A stretch of 64,000 bases of DNA. It comes from an uncultured Erythrobacter sp. (GTDB lineage Bacteria; Pseudomonadota; Alphaproteobacteria; Sphingomonadales; Sphingomonadaceae). The stretch's first letter is position 1; each line of letters begins with the position of its first letter. Under the pieces are notes generated by a model. The model was given only the letters and a program-made list of their open reading frames with translations. It searched no databases and was not told where the DNA came from. Shown here piece by piece: positions 1-9,096 of the stretch. Position numbers and translations under genes: made by a program. The stretch is from assembly GCF_958304185.1 (NCBI RefSeq), contig NZ_OY284434.1:1-64000 (forward strand), in the 5' to 3' direction.

Positions 1-36
1 CGCGGCCTCACCCCGCCGCGAGGTCCGCGCAAATGA
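1..36 (+). CDS. 3' end of a probable pseudouridine synthase (RluB-like), partial
   Basis: The window opens inside a frame that reads RGLTPPRGPRK followed by TGA at 34-36. This basic tail overlaps the rsmD start by four bases (ATGA), the usual sign of a translationally coupled pair. In many alphaproteobacteria the gene just upstream of rsmD is the 23S rRNA pseudouridine synthase rluB, whose C-terminus is basic and variable. That identity comes from gene order only; eleven residues cannot prove it. Confidence 0.45.
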   Translation, partial: RGLTPPRGPRK

Positions 37-614
37 GGATTATCGCAGGCGAGTGGCGCGGTCGGAAGCTCGCCGCACCCAAGGGCGACGGCACTCGGCC
101 CACAGCAGACCGCGCGCGCGAAACGCTGTTCGCGATGCTGACGAGCCGCTTGGGCGATTTTGAGGGATTGCAGATTGCGGACTTGTTCGCAGGCTCCGGC
201 GCGCTTGGGCTTGAAGCCCTGTCTCGCGGAGCAGCGCATTGCCTCTTCGTTGAGCAAGACCGCGCAGCGGTGGATGTGATCCGCGCCAATGTCACGGCGC
301 TGGGTGCGCAGGCCCGTTCGCGGGTTGAGACGGGTTCGGTCACGCAACTGCGCGCGGCTTCAGCCCCGCTCGACCTGATCCTCGTCGATCCGCCCTATCT
401 ATCGGGCGCGGGCGAGGTGGCGCTGGATCGCTTGCTGCGGCTTGGCTGGATCGGTCCGCAGACCTGGATCGCGGTCGAAACCAGCTTCAAGGAAGATGTG
501 GTGATCAAAGGCCTCGCGCTCGATGCGGAACGCCGGGTCGGCAAGGGCAAGCTTAGCCTTTTAAGACTAGCCGCATCCGATGCCGACCCGGGTCCGCCTG
601 AAGCGGTGGCTTAG
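33..614 (+). CDS. rsmD: 16S rRNA (guanine(966)-N(2))-methyltransferase RsmD
   Basis: A 193-residue class I SAM-dependent methyltransferase that modifies G966 of 16S rRNA in the cytoplasm during small-subunit assembly. The N-terminus MRIIAGEWRGRKL is the family signature. A SAM-binding segment (ADLFAGSGALGLEALSRGA, about residues 49-67) is followed by the N6/N2-amino methyltransferase catalytic motif DPPY (VDPPYLSGAG, about residue 118). Length is normal for the family. The ATG at 33 overlaps the stop of the preceding frame, which fixes the start. The gene ends tail to tail with the next gene, sharing the four bases TTAG. Confidence 0.95.
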   Translation: MRIIAGEWRGRKLAAPKGDGTRPTADRARETLFAMLTSRLGDFEGLQIADLFAGSGALGLEALSRGAAHCLFVEQDRAAVDVIRANVTALGAQARSRVETGSVTQLRAASAPLDLILVDPPYLSGAGEVALDRLLRLGWIGPQTWIAVETSFKEDVVIKGLALDAERRVGKGKLSLLRLAASDADPGPPEAVA

Positions 615-1030
615 CTGCTCAGCGCGTCAAGCTTGGTCTTGATCTGAGCCCAAGCCGTTTCGCGCTGACTGTCCGTTAGCTTGGCCAGAGTTTCCTTGTC
701 ACCGTCGGTCAGACGCCAGAACATTTCCTGACGCTCCTCAGTCAGTGACCAGAAGTAGTTCTGTGCGGCAGGTGACCAGGCTTTGTACGCGGTCTGCTTG
801 TCGGCCGGCCACGATTCCATCTGGGCTACCTGCTCGGCAGTCGGTTCCGGAGCCGGAATCGGCGCAGGCGCCTGGGTCGCCGACGGCGGTGCCGCTTCGG
901 GCATGGGCGAGGCGGTGGTATCCGGCATCGGCTCAGACGCAGTCTGCCCTTGTGCACCGGCCATTGCCGAGGTCATCACCAGAGCGATAGCCGCGCTAGC
1001 GAGGCCGAACTTATTCAGAGACTTATGCAT
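611..1030 (-). CDS. Secreted hypothetical protein, Pro/Ala-rich with helical C-terminal repeats
   Basis: A 139-residue exported protein of unknown function. The start at 1030 gives MHKSLNKFGLASAAIALVM with cleavage near AMAGAQG, and a GGAGAT ribosome site lies about 8 bases upstream; a longer frame to 1072 has neither. After the signal peptide comes a low-complexity Ala/Pro/Thr linker (about residues 30-65). The C-terminal part then has repeated amphipathic turns with aromatic spacing (YFWSLTEERQEMFWRLTD, then LAKLTDSQRETAW). Similar small periplasmic proteins occur in sphingomonads, but I know of no assigned role. It converges on rsmD with a four-base overlap. Confidence 0.75.
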   Translation of the reverse strand: MHKSLNKFGLASAAIALVMTSAMAGAQGQTASEPMPDTTASPMPEAAPPSATQAPAPIPAPEPTAEQVAQMESWPADKQTAYKAWSPAAQNYFWSLTEERQEMFWRLTDGDKETLAKLTDSQRETAWAQIKTKLDALSS

Positions 1031-1303
1031 GGGTATCTCCATTTCCAATTGACCCAAGCACAACGAACGCAAAAATTCTGTCTGGTCGCTCAGTCCCCTG
1101 CTGACCTGACACTACTGAGTATGGGGCGGTCAGCCTGAGAGGCAACCCAAGCCCCGGCCAGACAACCCGCCGCGGCAACAGCCCATCGGCAATTGTGGTT
1201 GAAAGGCGGCAAGCCGATCTTCCGCCCACCGCGCGCTGTGGGCAAAGCAGCACCTCGCAGCTTGCCCCTGCGGAAATTGTTCCCTACCTGTTCGCAGCTG
1301 ACC

Positions 1304-3616
1304 ATGAGCACCAACCTGCCCTCCCCAACGCCAGCGCGCGATTCCGGCACCGTGCCCGCCTACGCTGCGCGGCTGAACCCGCCGCAGCGCGCCGCTGTGC
1401 TCGCAACCGAAGGCCCGGTGCTGATGCTGGCGGGCGCCGGGACGGGCAAGACCGCCGCACTGACGGCCCGGCTGGCGCATCTGGTGGCGACCGGGCGCGC
1501 ATACCCCTCGCAAATCCTTTGCGTCACGTTCACCAACAAGGCCGCGCGCGAGATGCGTGAGCGGGTGACGCACCACCTCGGCCCGCAGGCAGAAGGGCTG
1601 CCGTGGCTCGGCACGTTCCATTCGATCTGCGCCAAGATGCTGCGCCGCCATGCCGAGCTGGTCGGCCTCCAGCACAATTACACCATCATCGATACCGACG
1701 ATCAGCTGCGCCTGCTGAAGGCTCTGATTGCCGAGGCCGATCTTGACGAAAAGCGCTGGCCCGCGCGGCAATTGGCCGGGCTGATCGACCGCTGGAAGAA
1801 CCGCGGATTGAACCCCGCCGACTTGGATGCGGTGGAGAACGAAGCCTATGCCAATGGCAAGGGCACCGCGCTCTACACGCGCTATCAGGAGCGGCTGAAG
1901 GCGCTCAATGCCTGCGATTTCGGCGATCTGATGCTGCACATGCTGAACATCCTGCGCAGCCATCACGACATCCTCGCCGATTACCAGCGCCGCTTCCGTT
2001 ACATCATGGTGGACGAATATCAGGACACCAATGCCGTCCAATACCTGTGGCTGCGACTATTGGCGCAGGGGCACAAGAATATCTGCGTGGTCGGCGATGA
2101 CGACCAGTCGATCTATTCGTGGCGCGGGGCGGAAGTCGCCAACATCCTTAGGTTCGAGAAGGATTTCCCCGGCGCGGAAGTAATCCGGCTCGAACAGAAT
2201 TACCGCTCCACCCCGCACATCCTGGGCGCGGCGGCGGGCCTGATCCGGGCCAATTCACAGCGCCACGACAAGACGCTTTGGACCGAGGTCAACGGGGGCG
2301 ACAAGGTCAAGGTCATCGGCGTGTGGGACGCACCCGAAGAAGCGCGCCGGGTGGGCGAGGCGATTGAGCGGCTTGAGCGCGAAGGTGCGGCGCTCAATCA
2401 GGTCGCCATCCTCGTGCGCGCGCAATACCAGACCCGCGAATTTGAAGACCGCTTCATTCAGATCGGCATCAACTACCGCATCATCGGCGGCTTCGGATTC
2501 TACGAGCGTGCCGAGATCCGCGATGCGCTCGCCTACCTGCGCCTGATCGCGCAGCCGCAGGACGATCTCGCCTTCGAGCGCATCCACAACCAACCCAAGC
2601 GCGGGCTTGGTGCCAAGGCCTTGGAGCAGATGCACAGCCACGCGCGCCGCACCGGCCTGCCACTGGCCGCCGCCGCGCTGCAACTGGCCGACAGCGACGA
2701 ATTGCCCAAACGCAGCGCCATGACCATCGGCGGGTTGATGCGCCAGTTCCTGCACTGGCGTGAGGCATCGGACACGCTCTCGCCTGCCGATCTGCTCAGT
2801 CTGGTGCTGGAGGAATCGGGTTACAACGCGATGCTGTCCGCCGACCGCTCGCCCGAAAGTGCGGGCCGCGCCGAAAACCTTTCCGAACTCGCACGCGCGA
2901 TGGAGGAGTACGAAACGCTCGGCGATTTCCTCGAGCATGTCAGCCTGGTGATGGACAATGACCGGTCGGATGCTGAGGAGACGGTGACGATCATGACGAT
3001 CCACGCCGCCAAGGGGCTGGAATTCGACAATGTCTTCTGTGTCGGCTGGGAGGAAGGCGTCTTCCCTTCGCAGCGCGCAATCGACGAAGGCGGGCTGGCG
3101 TCCTTGGAAGAGGAGCGCCGCCTCGCTTACGTGGCGATCACGCGCGCGCGGCGACACTGCACCATCCTCCACGCCGCGAACCGCCGGATCTACGGGCAGT
3201 GGACCAGCTCCATCCCCTCGCGCTTCATCGAGGATCTACCGGAAGAGCATATCGAGCAGGAAACCACGCTAACCGGTGGAGCCTCGCTGTGGCGGGCAAA
3301 CTGGAGCGAGCAGGATGATCCTTTCGCCCATGTCGCGCGCGACCGGCCCGATCGCGCGCAGCAGCGCGGCCCCGGGTGGCAGCGCGCTTTAACGTCGGGT
3401 TACGACACCAAGCCCGCCCGCGTGCGGGAGAACACCCGCTCAGCCGCCAGCTTCGCCGCGCCTGCCCGCAGCGATATCGCCATCGGTGCGATGGTGACGC
3501 ACACGAAATTCGGCACCGGCTGCGTGATCGATCAGGAGGGCAACAAGCTCACGATCATGTTCGAGGACGCAGGCGAGAAGCGGGTGCTGGATAGTTTCGT
3601 GACGGTGGTTGGCTAA
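1304..3616 (+). CDS. uvrD: ATP-dependent DNA helicase, UvrD/PcrA family
   Basis: A 770-residue superfamily 1A 3'-5' DNA helicase, acting in nucleotide-excision and mismatch repair and in clearing recombinase or stalled replication intermediates. Q-motif-like LNPPQRAAV is followed by Walker A AGAGTGKT (residues 43-50), motif Ia CVTFTNKAAREM, Walker B VDEYQD (about 236-241), motif III GDDDQSIYSWRGA, motif IV LEQNYRS, motif V TIHAAKGLEF and motif VI AYVAITRAR. The C-terminus (IAIGAMVTHTKFGTG to the end) matches the Tudor-like domain of PcrA/UvrD. I chose the ATG at 1304 (MSTNLPSP); the frame opens earlier, at 1193, but that extension has no family-like sequence. It ends tail to tail with the next gene, sharing four bases (CTAA). 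Confidence 0.95.
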   Translation: MSTNLPSPTPARDSGTVPAYAARLNPPQRAAVLATEGPVLMLAGAGTGKTAALTARLAHLVATGRAYPSQILCVTFTNKAAREMRERVTHHLGPQAEGLPWLGTFHSICAKMLRRHAELVGLQHNYTIIDTDDQLRLLKALIAEADLDEKRWPARQLAGLIDRWKNRGLNPADLDAVENEAYANGKGTALYTRYQERLKALNACDFGDLMLHMLNILRSHHDILADYQRRFRYIMVDEYQDTNAVQYLWLRLLAQGHKNICVVGDDDQSIYSWRGAEVANILRFEKDFPGAEVIRLEQNYRSTPHILGAAAGLIRANSQRHDKTLWTEVNGGDKVKVIGVWDAPEEARRVGEAIERLEREGAALNQVAILVRAQYQTREFEDRFIQIGINYRIIGGFGFYERAEIRDALAYLRLIAQPQDDLAFERIHNQPKRGLGAKALEQMHSHARRTGLPLAAAALQLADSDELPKRSAMTIGGLMRQFLHWREASDTLSPADLLSLVLEESGYNAMLSADRSPESAGRAENLSELARAMEEYETLGDFLEHVSLVMDNDRSDAEETVTIMTIHAAKGLEFDNVFCVGWEEGVFPSQRAIDEGGLASLEEERRLAYVAITRARRHCTILHAANRRIYGQWTSSIPSRFIEDLPEEHIEQETTLTGGASLWRANWSEQDDPFAHVARDRPDRAQQRGPGWQRALTSGYDTKPARVRENTRSAASFAAPARSDIAIGAMVTHTKFGTGCVIDQEGNKLTIMFEDAGEKRVLDSFVTVVG

Positions 3617-4161
3617 AGGGGCAGGTCCACCATCGGCGCACCGGCGGGCGGATTTCCCTCGAAAAGTGCAGGCTGGCTGGTGATCACCGTTTCGGGACAT
3701 CCCGGCGACCACGGATATTGGCCGGTCGCGGCACTGGGCCAGACGATTTGCATGACTTCGGGCCGGTTACCCCGACCTTGCATGCGGGAATAGCGGATAG
3801 TGTCGAAGACGTGCCGCTCCCACGTCTGCGGCTTCACTGCCTTGCGCAGCGTGCACTCGAAGCCGTCCATCTCCGGGATCCGGAAAACCAGGCCATCGAC
3901 GAGTCCCCGCCCTGATTTCTGGTACTCGAAATACTGCCAGAACAGCCCGTTGACGAGCTGCGGATCAAAGTTGAAGACAATCAGCTCGGGCGCGGCGAAG
4001 TCCGAAAATCCGAGCGTATAGGCAAAATCCTGATGGTCCTCGTCGCCGTCGCCATAGACGTAGGTCGCGGTCCAGCCGAACTTCTTGATCTTCTTCAGCA
4101 GCGAGGAATCATGAGCCTGCAACCGGGCGTCATCGATCCAGTCACGAAACCGCTGCAACAT
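3613..4161 (-). CDS. DUF4262 domain-containing protein
   Basis: A 182-residue cytosolic protein without signal peptide or membrane segment. GWTATYVYGDGDEDHQDFAYTLGFSDFAAPELIVFNF (about residues 28-64) has the pattern of DUF4262: a glycine-tryptophan, an acidic stretch, then FAYTxGF and PELIVF. The family has no established biochemical function. The start at 4161 (MLQRFRDW) has a G-rich site upstream; an in-frame start at 4191 would add ten residues. It is downstream of, and co-directional with, the helicase gene that starts at 5724. Confidence 0.8.
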   Translation of the reverse strand: MLQRFRDWIDDARLQAHDSSLLKKIKKFGWTATYVYGDGDEDHQDFAYTLGFSDFAAPELIVFNFDPQLVNGLFWQYFEYQKSGRGLVDGLVFRIPEMDGFECTLRKAVKPQTWERHVFDTIRYSRMQGRGNRPEVMQIVWPSAATGQYPWSPGCPETVITSQPALFEGNPPAGAPMVDLPL

Positions 4162-4224
4162 ACCGACCCCCGCGTGCGCCTGTCTGGCCACGCGGATGTT
4201 TAATTCCGACAGATTTACAAGTGG

Positions 4225-5724
4225 TTACCCGAACCCAACATCCAGAAACCCCGGACGCGGGCCGTTCCATTCGCCTGCGGGCACGGGTTCGTCGTCCTCG
4301 TGATAGCGGCGGCGCGGCTTTTGCTCGTCACTGGCGGTGACGCGGTCGGTGCGGGGGCCGGGCTTTTCGCGGCGGGGACGTTCCTCGCGCGGCGGGCGGG
4401 CTTCGCGGGGTGCGCGTTCCTCACGCTGAGCACGTTCTTCGCGGGGTGCACGCTCCTCACGCGGGGCACGCTCCTCGCGGTCTTCGCGGGCGCGGCGGGG
4501 CTTGCGTTCGGGGCGATCTTCGCGCGCTTCTTCGGTGCGAACTTCAGGCTCAGCCTTGGCCTTGGCCGCTTCGGCTTTGGCGATCACTTCAGTAAGGTCG
4601 ACGCGCACGTCCTCCTTGCCGAACACCTTGATCGCGCTGCCGGTTAGCTTTTCGACATTGCTGATCGCCTCGGCATCTTCTTCCGATACGAAGGTGAAGG
4701 CCCGTCCCTTGGCGCCTGCGCGCCCGGTGCGGCCGATGCGATGGACGTAATCATCGGGGTGCCACGGCGTGTCATAGTTGAAGACGTGGCTGACGCCCTT
4801 GATGTCGAGCCCGCGGGCCGCGACGTCTGACGCCACCAGAATATTCACTTCGCCCGCCTTGAACCGGTCAAGCTCCTTGATCCGGCTCGACTGGTCCATG
4901 TCGCCGTGAATCTCCGACGAACGGAAGCCCAGCCGATTGAGGCTCTGGTTCAATTCGCGCACCGTGGTCTTGCGGTTGGCGAAGATGATCGCGGTTTCGA
5001 TCAGGTCGTTTTCAAGGAACCAGCGCAGCGTGTCCTTTTTGGTGCGGGACTTCACCGGCACCTTGAAGGCGGTGATGTCGGCATTGGTGGACGCCGCACG
5101 CGTGGTTTCGATCCGCTTGGGGTTGTTGAGGAACTTCTTCGCCAGCTTTTCAATCGGCGCAGGCATCGTTGCCGAAAACAGCATCGTCTGGCGGGTTTCG
5201 GGCAGCTTGGAGCAGATGAATTCGATGTCGGGGATGAACCCCATGTCGAGCATCCGGTCAGCCTCGTCGATCACCAGCAATTCGCAGCCGTTGAGCATGA
5301 TCTTGCCGCGCTCGAACAGGTCCATCAACCGGCCAGGTGTCGCGATCAGCACGTCGACCCCGTCCGACAGGGCCTTCAACTGGTCACCCATCTGCACGCC
5401 GCCGATCAGCAGCGCCATCTTGAGATCGTGGTTCTTGCCGTACTTCTCGAAGTTCTCAGCCACCTGAGCGGCGAGTTCGCGGGTCGGCTCGAGGATCAGC
5501 GAACGCGGCATCAGCGCGCGGCGGCGGCCTGCGGCCATCACGTCGATCATCGGGAGCACGAAGCTCGCTGTCTTGCCAGTCCCGGTCTGGGCGATGCCGA
5601 TGAGGTCGCGCATCATCAGGATGGTCGGGATCGCCTGCGCCTGAATCGCGGTCGGCGTGGTGTAGCCCGCGTCTTCGACGGCTTTGAGCAATTCAGGCGA
5701 AAGGCCGAGATCGGCGAATGTCAT
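4225..5724 (-). CDS. rhlE: DEAD-box RNA helicase, RhlE type
   Basis: A 499-residue ATP-dependent RNA helicase, probably used in ribosome assembly or RNA turnover. The Q motif includes FADLGLSPELLKAV and PTAIQAQAIP; Walker A is AQTGTGKT (residues 45-52), PTRELA follows, DEAD is at 153-156, and SAT at 184-186. Domain 2 has ARGLDIKGVSHVFNYD and HRIGRTGRAG. The core ends near residue 385. The tail is highly charged and has five or six imperfect six-residue EERAPR units before a basic RREKPG stretch, typical of RNA-binding extensions of RhlE/CsdA-like helicases. The tail could also mediate condensation or RNase E contact, which is inference. Confidence 0.93.
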   Translation of the reverse strand: MTFADLGLSPELLKAVEDAGYTTPTAIQAQAIPTILMMRDLIGIAQTGTGKTASFVLPMIDVMAAGRRRALMPRSLILEPTRELAAQVAENFEKYGKNHDLKMALLIGGVQMGDQLKALSDGVDVLIATPGRLMDLFERGKIMLNGCELLVIDEADRMLDMGFIPDIEFICSKLPETRQTMLFSATMPAPIEKLAKKFLNNPKRIETTRAASTNADITAFKVPVKSRTKKDTLRWFLENDLIETAIIFANRKTTVRELNQSLNRLGFRSSEIHGDMDQSSRIKELDRFKAGEVNILVASDVAARGLDIKGVSHVFNYDTPWHPDDYVHRIGRTGRAGAKGRAFTFVSEEDAEAISNVEKLTGSAIKVFGKEDVRVDLTEVIAKAEAAKAKAEPEVRTEEAREDRPERKPRRAREDREERAPREERAPREERAQREERAPREARPPREERPRREKPGPRTDRVTASDEQKPRRRYHEDDEPVPAGEWNGPRPGFLDVGFG

Positions 5725-5867
5725 GCGGTGTGTGGTGTCCGAAAATAGCGGGCAGGGTTACTGCCGGGATTGCAGCCCTGCGCGCGGTTAGCGTAGCATC
5801 GGGCTGCCGCGCCTTTCCTGCAAATGGTCGCAAAAGTCAAGGAATCGCGCGGGTGAAGCGCGATATG

Positions 5868-6446
5868 TCAGCTGCGCACCTCGACCAGTTCACGCATGGT
5901 ATCAACCTCGCAGCGCGCGCCGGTGCGCGATTGCAGCTTGTCACGCTCGACACACAGACGACCGTCCTTGTTCTTCTCAACATAGAAGCCGGAGTAGAAG
6001 TCTCGGGCGCGGCACGATTTTTCGAGATTGACCGAGATCATCCGCCGGTCACGCAGGAACAAAACAAGCCGGTTGCCGCTGCCCGTTTGCACCCCTGCTA
6101 TCCCGTCAAGCGCGACGCATTTTTCCTTGCCGCCTTCCTCAAACTGCGGAGCAACCGCGCGCTGCGGCAGGTCGGCCAGCAAATTCCGGCGCGAGGTTGC
6201 CGATTGCGGGGCAATTCGGACAACGACACGCTGTTCGATGCGCACTTGTCGCACGATGGAGGACTGGCGCAGCGCTGAAAGCGGATTGACCGCGACGGGG
6301 TCGGTCGGCTCCTGCCCTGCTGCTGCCACATCACATTGCGGCGCCGATACTGCCGGTTCCGAGCCATCGCTCGCCACATCAGCCGCCTCTGCCACCAGAG
6401 GCAGCAACAGCGTCAGCGGCGCTGCGAGGGCGAACAGGCTATGCAT
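5868..6446 (-). CDS. Secreted hypothetical protein
   Basis: A 192-residue protein of unknown function. The start at 6446 (MHSLFALAAPLTLLLPLVAEA) gives a clear signal peptide; the frame extends to 6608 but the extra residues are not signal-like. The mature part is mostly charged. It contains SIVRQVRIEQRVVVRIAP and a C-terminal region with three cysteines (EKSCRARDFYSGFYVEKNKDGRLCVERDKLQSRTGARCEV, here in shortened view by position about 140-180), suggesting a folded periplasmic domain with a disulfide. Upstream is a divergent region shared with the FAD-linked dehydrogenase at 6619. Confidence 0.7.
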   Translation of the reverse strand: MHSLFALAAPLTLLLPLVAEAADVASDGSEPAVSAPQCDVAAAGQEPTDPVAVNPLSALRQSSIVRQVRIEQRVVVRIAPQSATSRRNLLADLPQRAVAPQFEEGGKEKCVALDGIAGVQTGSGNRLVLFLRDRRMISVNLEKSCRARDFYSGFYVEKNKDGRLCVERDKLQSRTGARCEVDTMRELVEVRS

Positions 6447-6618
6447 GGCCGGGGAGGATTCTCCTGGAAACGAGCAATTTCGGCAGTCGCGCGGCGAATA
6501 AACGGCTCGCCGGAGTGGAGAAGCCGTAGCATCCTCAATTGAACCATGCCTTAACTGTCCAGCAAATGAGGACGAAAGCGGTGGCAAAATCATCGCAGAC
6601 TGTGGCATGGAGGCAACA

Positions 6619-8118
6619 ATGAATCACCCTTCCCCGCCCCCTCGCGCTGACGCCGATGTCTTCCTTGCCGAGGCCGCAGCCTTGCTGGGCGTGCGCGGTC
6701 TGACCACCGATCCTGAGCGGGTGGACGCCTGGCTGACCGACTGGCGCGGGCGCTACACCGGCCGCGCTTTGGCCCTCGCCGCGCCCGCCTCGACCGCCGA
6801 GGTGGCTGCCTTGGTAAAGCTGTGCGGCGCGCATGGCGTGCCGATCGTTCCGCAAGGCGGCAACAGCGGCATGGCAGGCGGCGCAACCCCGGATGCGAGC
6901 GGCACGGCGATCCTGCTCTCGCTGCGGCGCATGGACCGGATTCGTCAGGTCGATCCAGCCACCGGCCAAACCGTGTGCGAGGCTGGCGTGATCCTCCAAT
7001 CCTTGCACGATGCCGCCGATGCCGCGGGGCTGCGTTTCCCGCTCACACTTGGCGGCAAGGGGTCGGCCACCATCGGCGGGCTGATCGCAACCAATGCAGG
7101 CGGCACGCAGGTGCTGCGCCACGGCACCATGCGCGCGCAGGTGCTGGGGCTGGAGGCGGTGTTGGCGTCGGGAGAGGTGCTCGACCTGATGACCCCGCTA
7201 AAGAAAGACAATCGCGGGTTTGATCTCAAGCAGTTGCTGATCGGCTCGGAAGGCACGCTCGGCATCGTTACGGCGGCCTGTCTGCGGTTGCTGCCTGCGC
7301 CGATTGGCCGGGCGACGGCGTGGGTGGGCCTTGGCGGGATCGTCGATGCGCGCACGCTGTTGCGGCAGATGGAGCGGACGCTGGGCGAGGCGCTCGAAGG
7401 GTTCGAGGTTGTCCCGGCGCATTGCCTCGCGTCCGTCCTCGCGCATCAGCCGACAGCCCGTGCACCGCTGACAGAGCCACATGAATGGAACGCGCTGATC
7501 GAGTGCGTCTCCCCCACCCAGGACAGCGCCGCCTTGCGCGAGCGGCTTGAAGCGGGGCTCGGCACAGCGCTGGAACAGGGCCTTATCGCCGATGCCGTGA
7601 TCGCCGCCAATGACACCCAGGCCGAAGCGTTCTGGGCCCTGCGCGACGGCATTTCAGCCGCAGAGCGCGCGCTGGGCCCGGCGATGCAGCACGACATCTC
7701 GGTGCCGGTCGAGAAAATGCCCGAGTTCATCCTTGCCGCCGCACCCGCGATCGAGGCCGCGTTCCCCGGCACCCGTGCGGTCGCTTTCGGCCATCTGGGC
7801 GATGGCAACGTGCATTTCCACGTCCTCGCCCCAGAAGGCGCGGTGCGCGGGGTGTGGGAGGAGGCAGACGGCAAAGACGTTAGCGCGCGGGTTTATGACC
7901 TTGTGACGCAATGGGGCGGTTCGATCAGCGCTGAACATGGGATCGGGCAGATGAAGGTCTCAGAGCTCGCCCGCCTGCACGATCCGGTCGCGCTGGCATT
8001 GATGGCGCAGGTCAAAGCGGCGCTTGATCCGGGCAATCTGCTCAATCCGGGCAAACTCCTCCCCAGCCCGCCTGCCCGCGAAGCCGCACGGCTTGCGCGC
8101 ACGGCGGCAAAGGCTTAA
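6619..8118 (+). CDS. FAD-linked D-2-hydroxyacid dehydrogenase (glycolate / D-lactate / D-2-hydroxyglutarate type)
   Basis: A 499-residue flavoprotein of the GlcD/D2HGDH group, oxidising a 2-hydroxyacid to a 2-oxoacid. The N-terminal FAD-binding type-4 domain is visible as VPIVPQGGNSGMAGGA, GVILQSLHDAA, TLGGKGSATIGGLIATNAGG and LLIGSEGTLGIVT. The C-terminal FAD-oxidase cap contains FGHLGDGNVHFHV and SAEHGIGQMK, the metal/substrate His motifs of the family. The start at 6619 has a GGAGG site six bases upstream; the ATG at 6607 lies on top of that site. The substrate cannot be settled from sequence. Confidence 0.88.
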   Translation: MNHPSPPPRADADVFLAEAAALLGVRGLTTDPERVDAWLTDWRGRYTGRALALAAPASTAEVAALVKLCGAHGVPIVPQGGNSGMAGGATPDASGTAILLSLRRMDRIRQVDPATGQTVCEAGVILQSLHDAADAAGLRFPLTLGGKGSATIGGLIATNAGGTQVLRHGTMRAQVLGLEAVLASGEVLDLMTPLKKDNRGFDLKQLLIGSEGTLGIVTAACLRLLPAPIGRATAWVGLGGIVDARTLLRQMERTLGEALEGFEVVPAHCLASVLAHQPTARAPLTEPHEWNALIECVSPTQDSAALRERLEAGLGTALEQGLIADAVIAANDTQAEAFWALRDGISAAERALGPAMQHDISVPVEKMPEFILAAAPAIEAAFPGTRAVAFGHLGDGNVHFHVLAPEGAVRGVWEEADGKDVSARVYDLVTQWGGSISAEHGIGQMKVSELARLHDPVALALMAQVKAALDPGNLLNPGKLLPSPPAREAARLARTAAKA

Positions 8119-8194
8119 GGGCCGCGCTTTCGACAGCGGGAGCACTCTTTTTCCGCTGAGGGGATCAACCACCACCGTTTTCGGAGACGATGTC

Positions 8195-8989
8195 ATGGCC
8201 AGCGCGCCGCAACCGCAACTTCCGTTGTTCTACAAGGACCTTCTGCCGCTCAACAGCCGCGACCACGCGGACTGGAAAGCCGGCACGCTCGAAAGCGCAG
8301 CCTATCTCGCCGCGACCCACGCGATCCCGCTGACCTCGGACGAATTCGTCGACGCCCAGCGCAATTACCCGATCGTCTTCACCGCGGGTGACAGCCCGCT
8401 GCCGATCGCGCTGTTCGGCCTCAACGAAGGTGTGAACACCTTTGTGGGCGACGACATGAAGATCAACGAGGTCGTCTATCTTCCCGCCTATGCGCGCCGT
8501 TACCCCTTCATCCTCGCCAAGCTCCAGCCGACCAGCGAAGACATGTCGCTGTGCTTCGATCCGTCGTCCGGCCTGATCGGCAAGATGGACGAAGGCCTCG
8601 CGATGTTCGACGAAGCCGGCCAGCCGACCGAATACACGCAGGGCGTGCTTGAATTCTGCCGCCGCTTCGAAGAAGCCGGTCAGCGCACCAAGCTGTTCAT
8701 GGACGAACTCGCCAAGCTCGACGTCCTGATGGACGGCGAGATTGCCATCACCCGCAATGACATGCCCGACACGCCGTTCATCTATCGCGGCTTCCGCATG
8801 GTCGACGAAGCCAAGCTGCGTGAACTGCCGGCCGACAAGCTGGAAGAGCTCACCAAGAACGGCATGCTGATGCTGATCTATGCGCACCTGTTCTCGCTGA
8901 ACCTGATGCGCTCGCTGTTCGAACGCCAGCTTGCACAGGGCAAGGTGCCGACGCCGGGTCAGGGCGCCGCAGCTCCCGCGCTCAACTAA
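8195..8989 (+). CDS. SapC family protein
   Basis: A 264-residue protein of the SapC family (PF07277), named after a Campylobacter S-layer locus, with no proven enzyme activity. The family pattern is clear: LFYKDLLPLNSRDHADWKAG near the N-terminus, AIPLTSDEFVDAQRNYPIVF and a C-terminal helical domain (LEELTKNGMLMLIYAHLFSLN). I see no signal peptide. The start at 8195 has GGAGA eight bases upstream; the frame itself is open from 8024 in overlap with the preceding gene. In sphingomonads such genes often lie near TonB receptors and tryptophan halogenases, none of which is here. Confidence 0.85.
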   Translation: MASAPQPQLPLFYKDLLPLNSRDHADWKAGTLESAAYLAATHAIPLTSDEFVDAQRNYPIVFTAGDSPLPIALFGLNEGVNTFVGDDMKINEVVYLPAYARRYPFILAKLQPTSEDMSLCFDPSSGLIGKMDEGLAMFDEAGQPTEYTQGVLEFCRRFEEAGQRTKLFMDELAKLDVLMDGEIAITRNDMPDTPFIYRGFRMVDEAKLRELPADKLEELTKNGMLMLIYAHLFSLNLMRSLFERQLAQGKVPTPGQGAAAPALN

Positions 8990-9037
8990 CCAAGCCCGCC
9001 GGGGCGGCGACGCTCCGGCGCTGGTTTGCGAAACACG

Positions 9038-9073
9038 ACGGGCAGGCAGGCCATTGGGCCGCCTGCCCGTTTT
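9038..9073. terminator. Bidirectional rho-independent terminator between two convergent genes
   Basis: An inverted repeat with arms ACGGGCAGGC and GCCTGCCCGT enclosing a GGCC/GGCC extension and an ATTG loop, followed by TTT on the + strand and preceded by an A-containing stretch for the other direction. It sits between the sapC-type stop at 8989 and the amidohydrolase stop at 9097, where a shared terminator is expected. Confidence 0.8.
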
Positions 9074-9096
9074 GCGTTTGGAAGGGTCAGCGCGCT

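Noticed and set aside
6539-6555. CtrA site before the FAD-linked dehydrogenase
   Set aside because: Spacing is eight and one half-site is TTGA; too weak.
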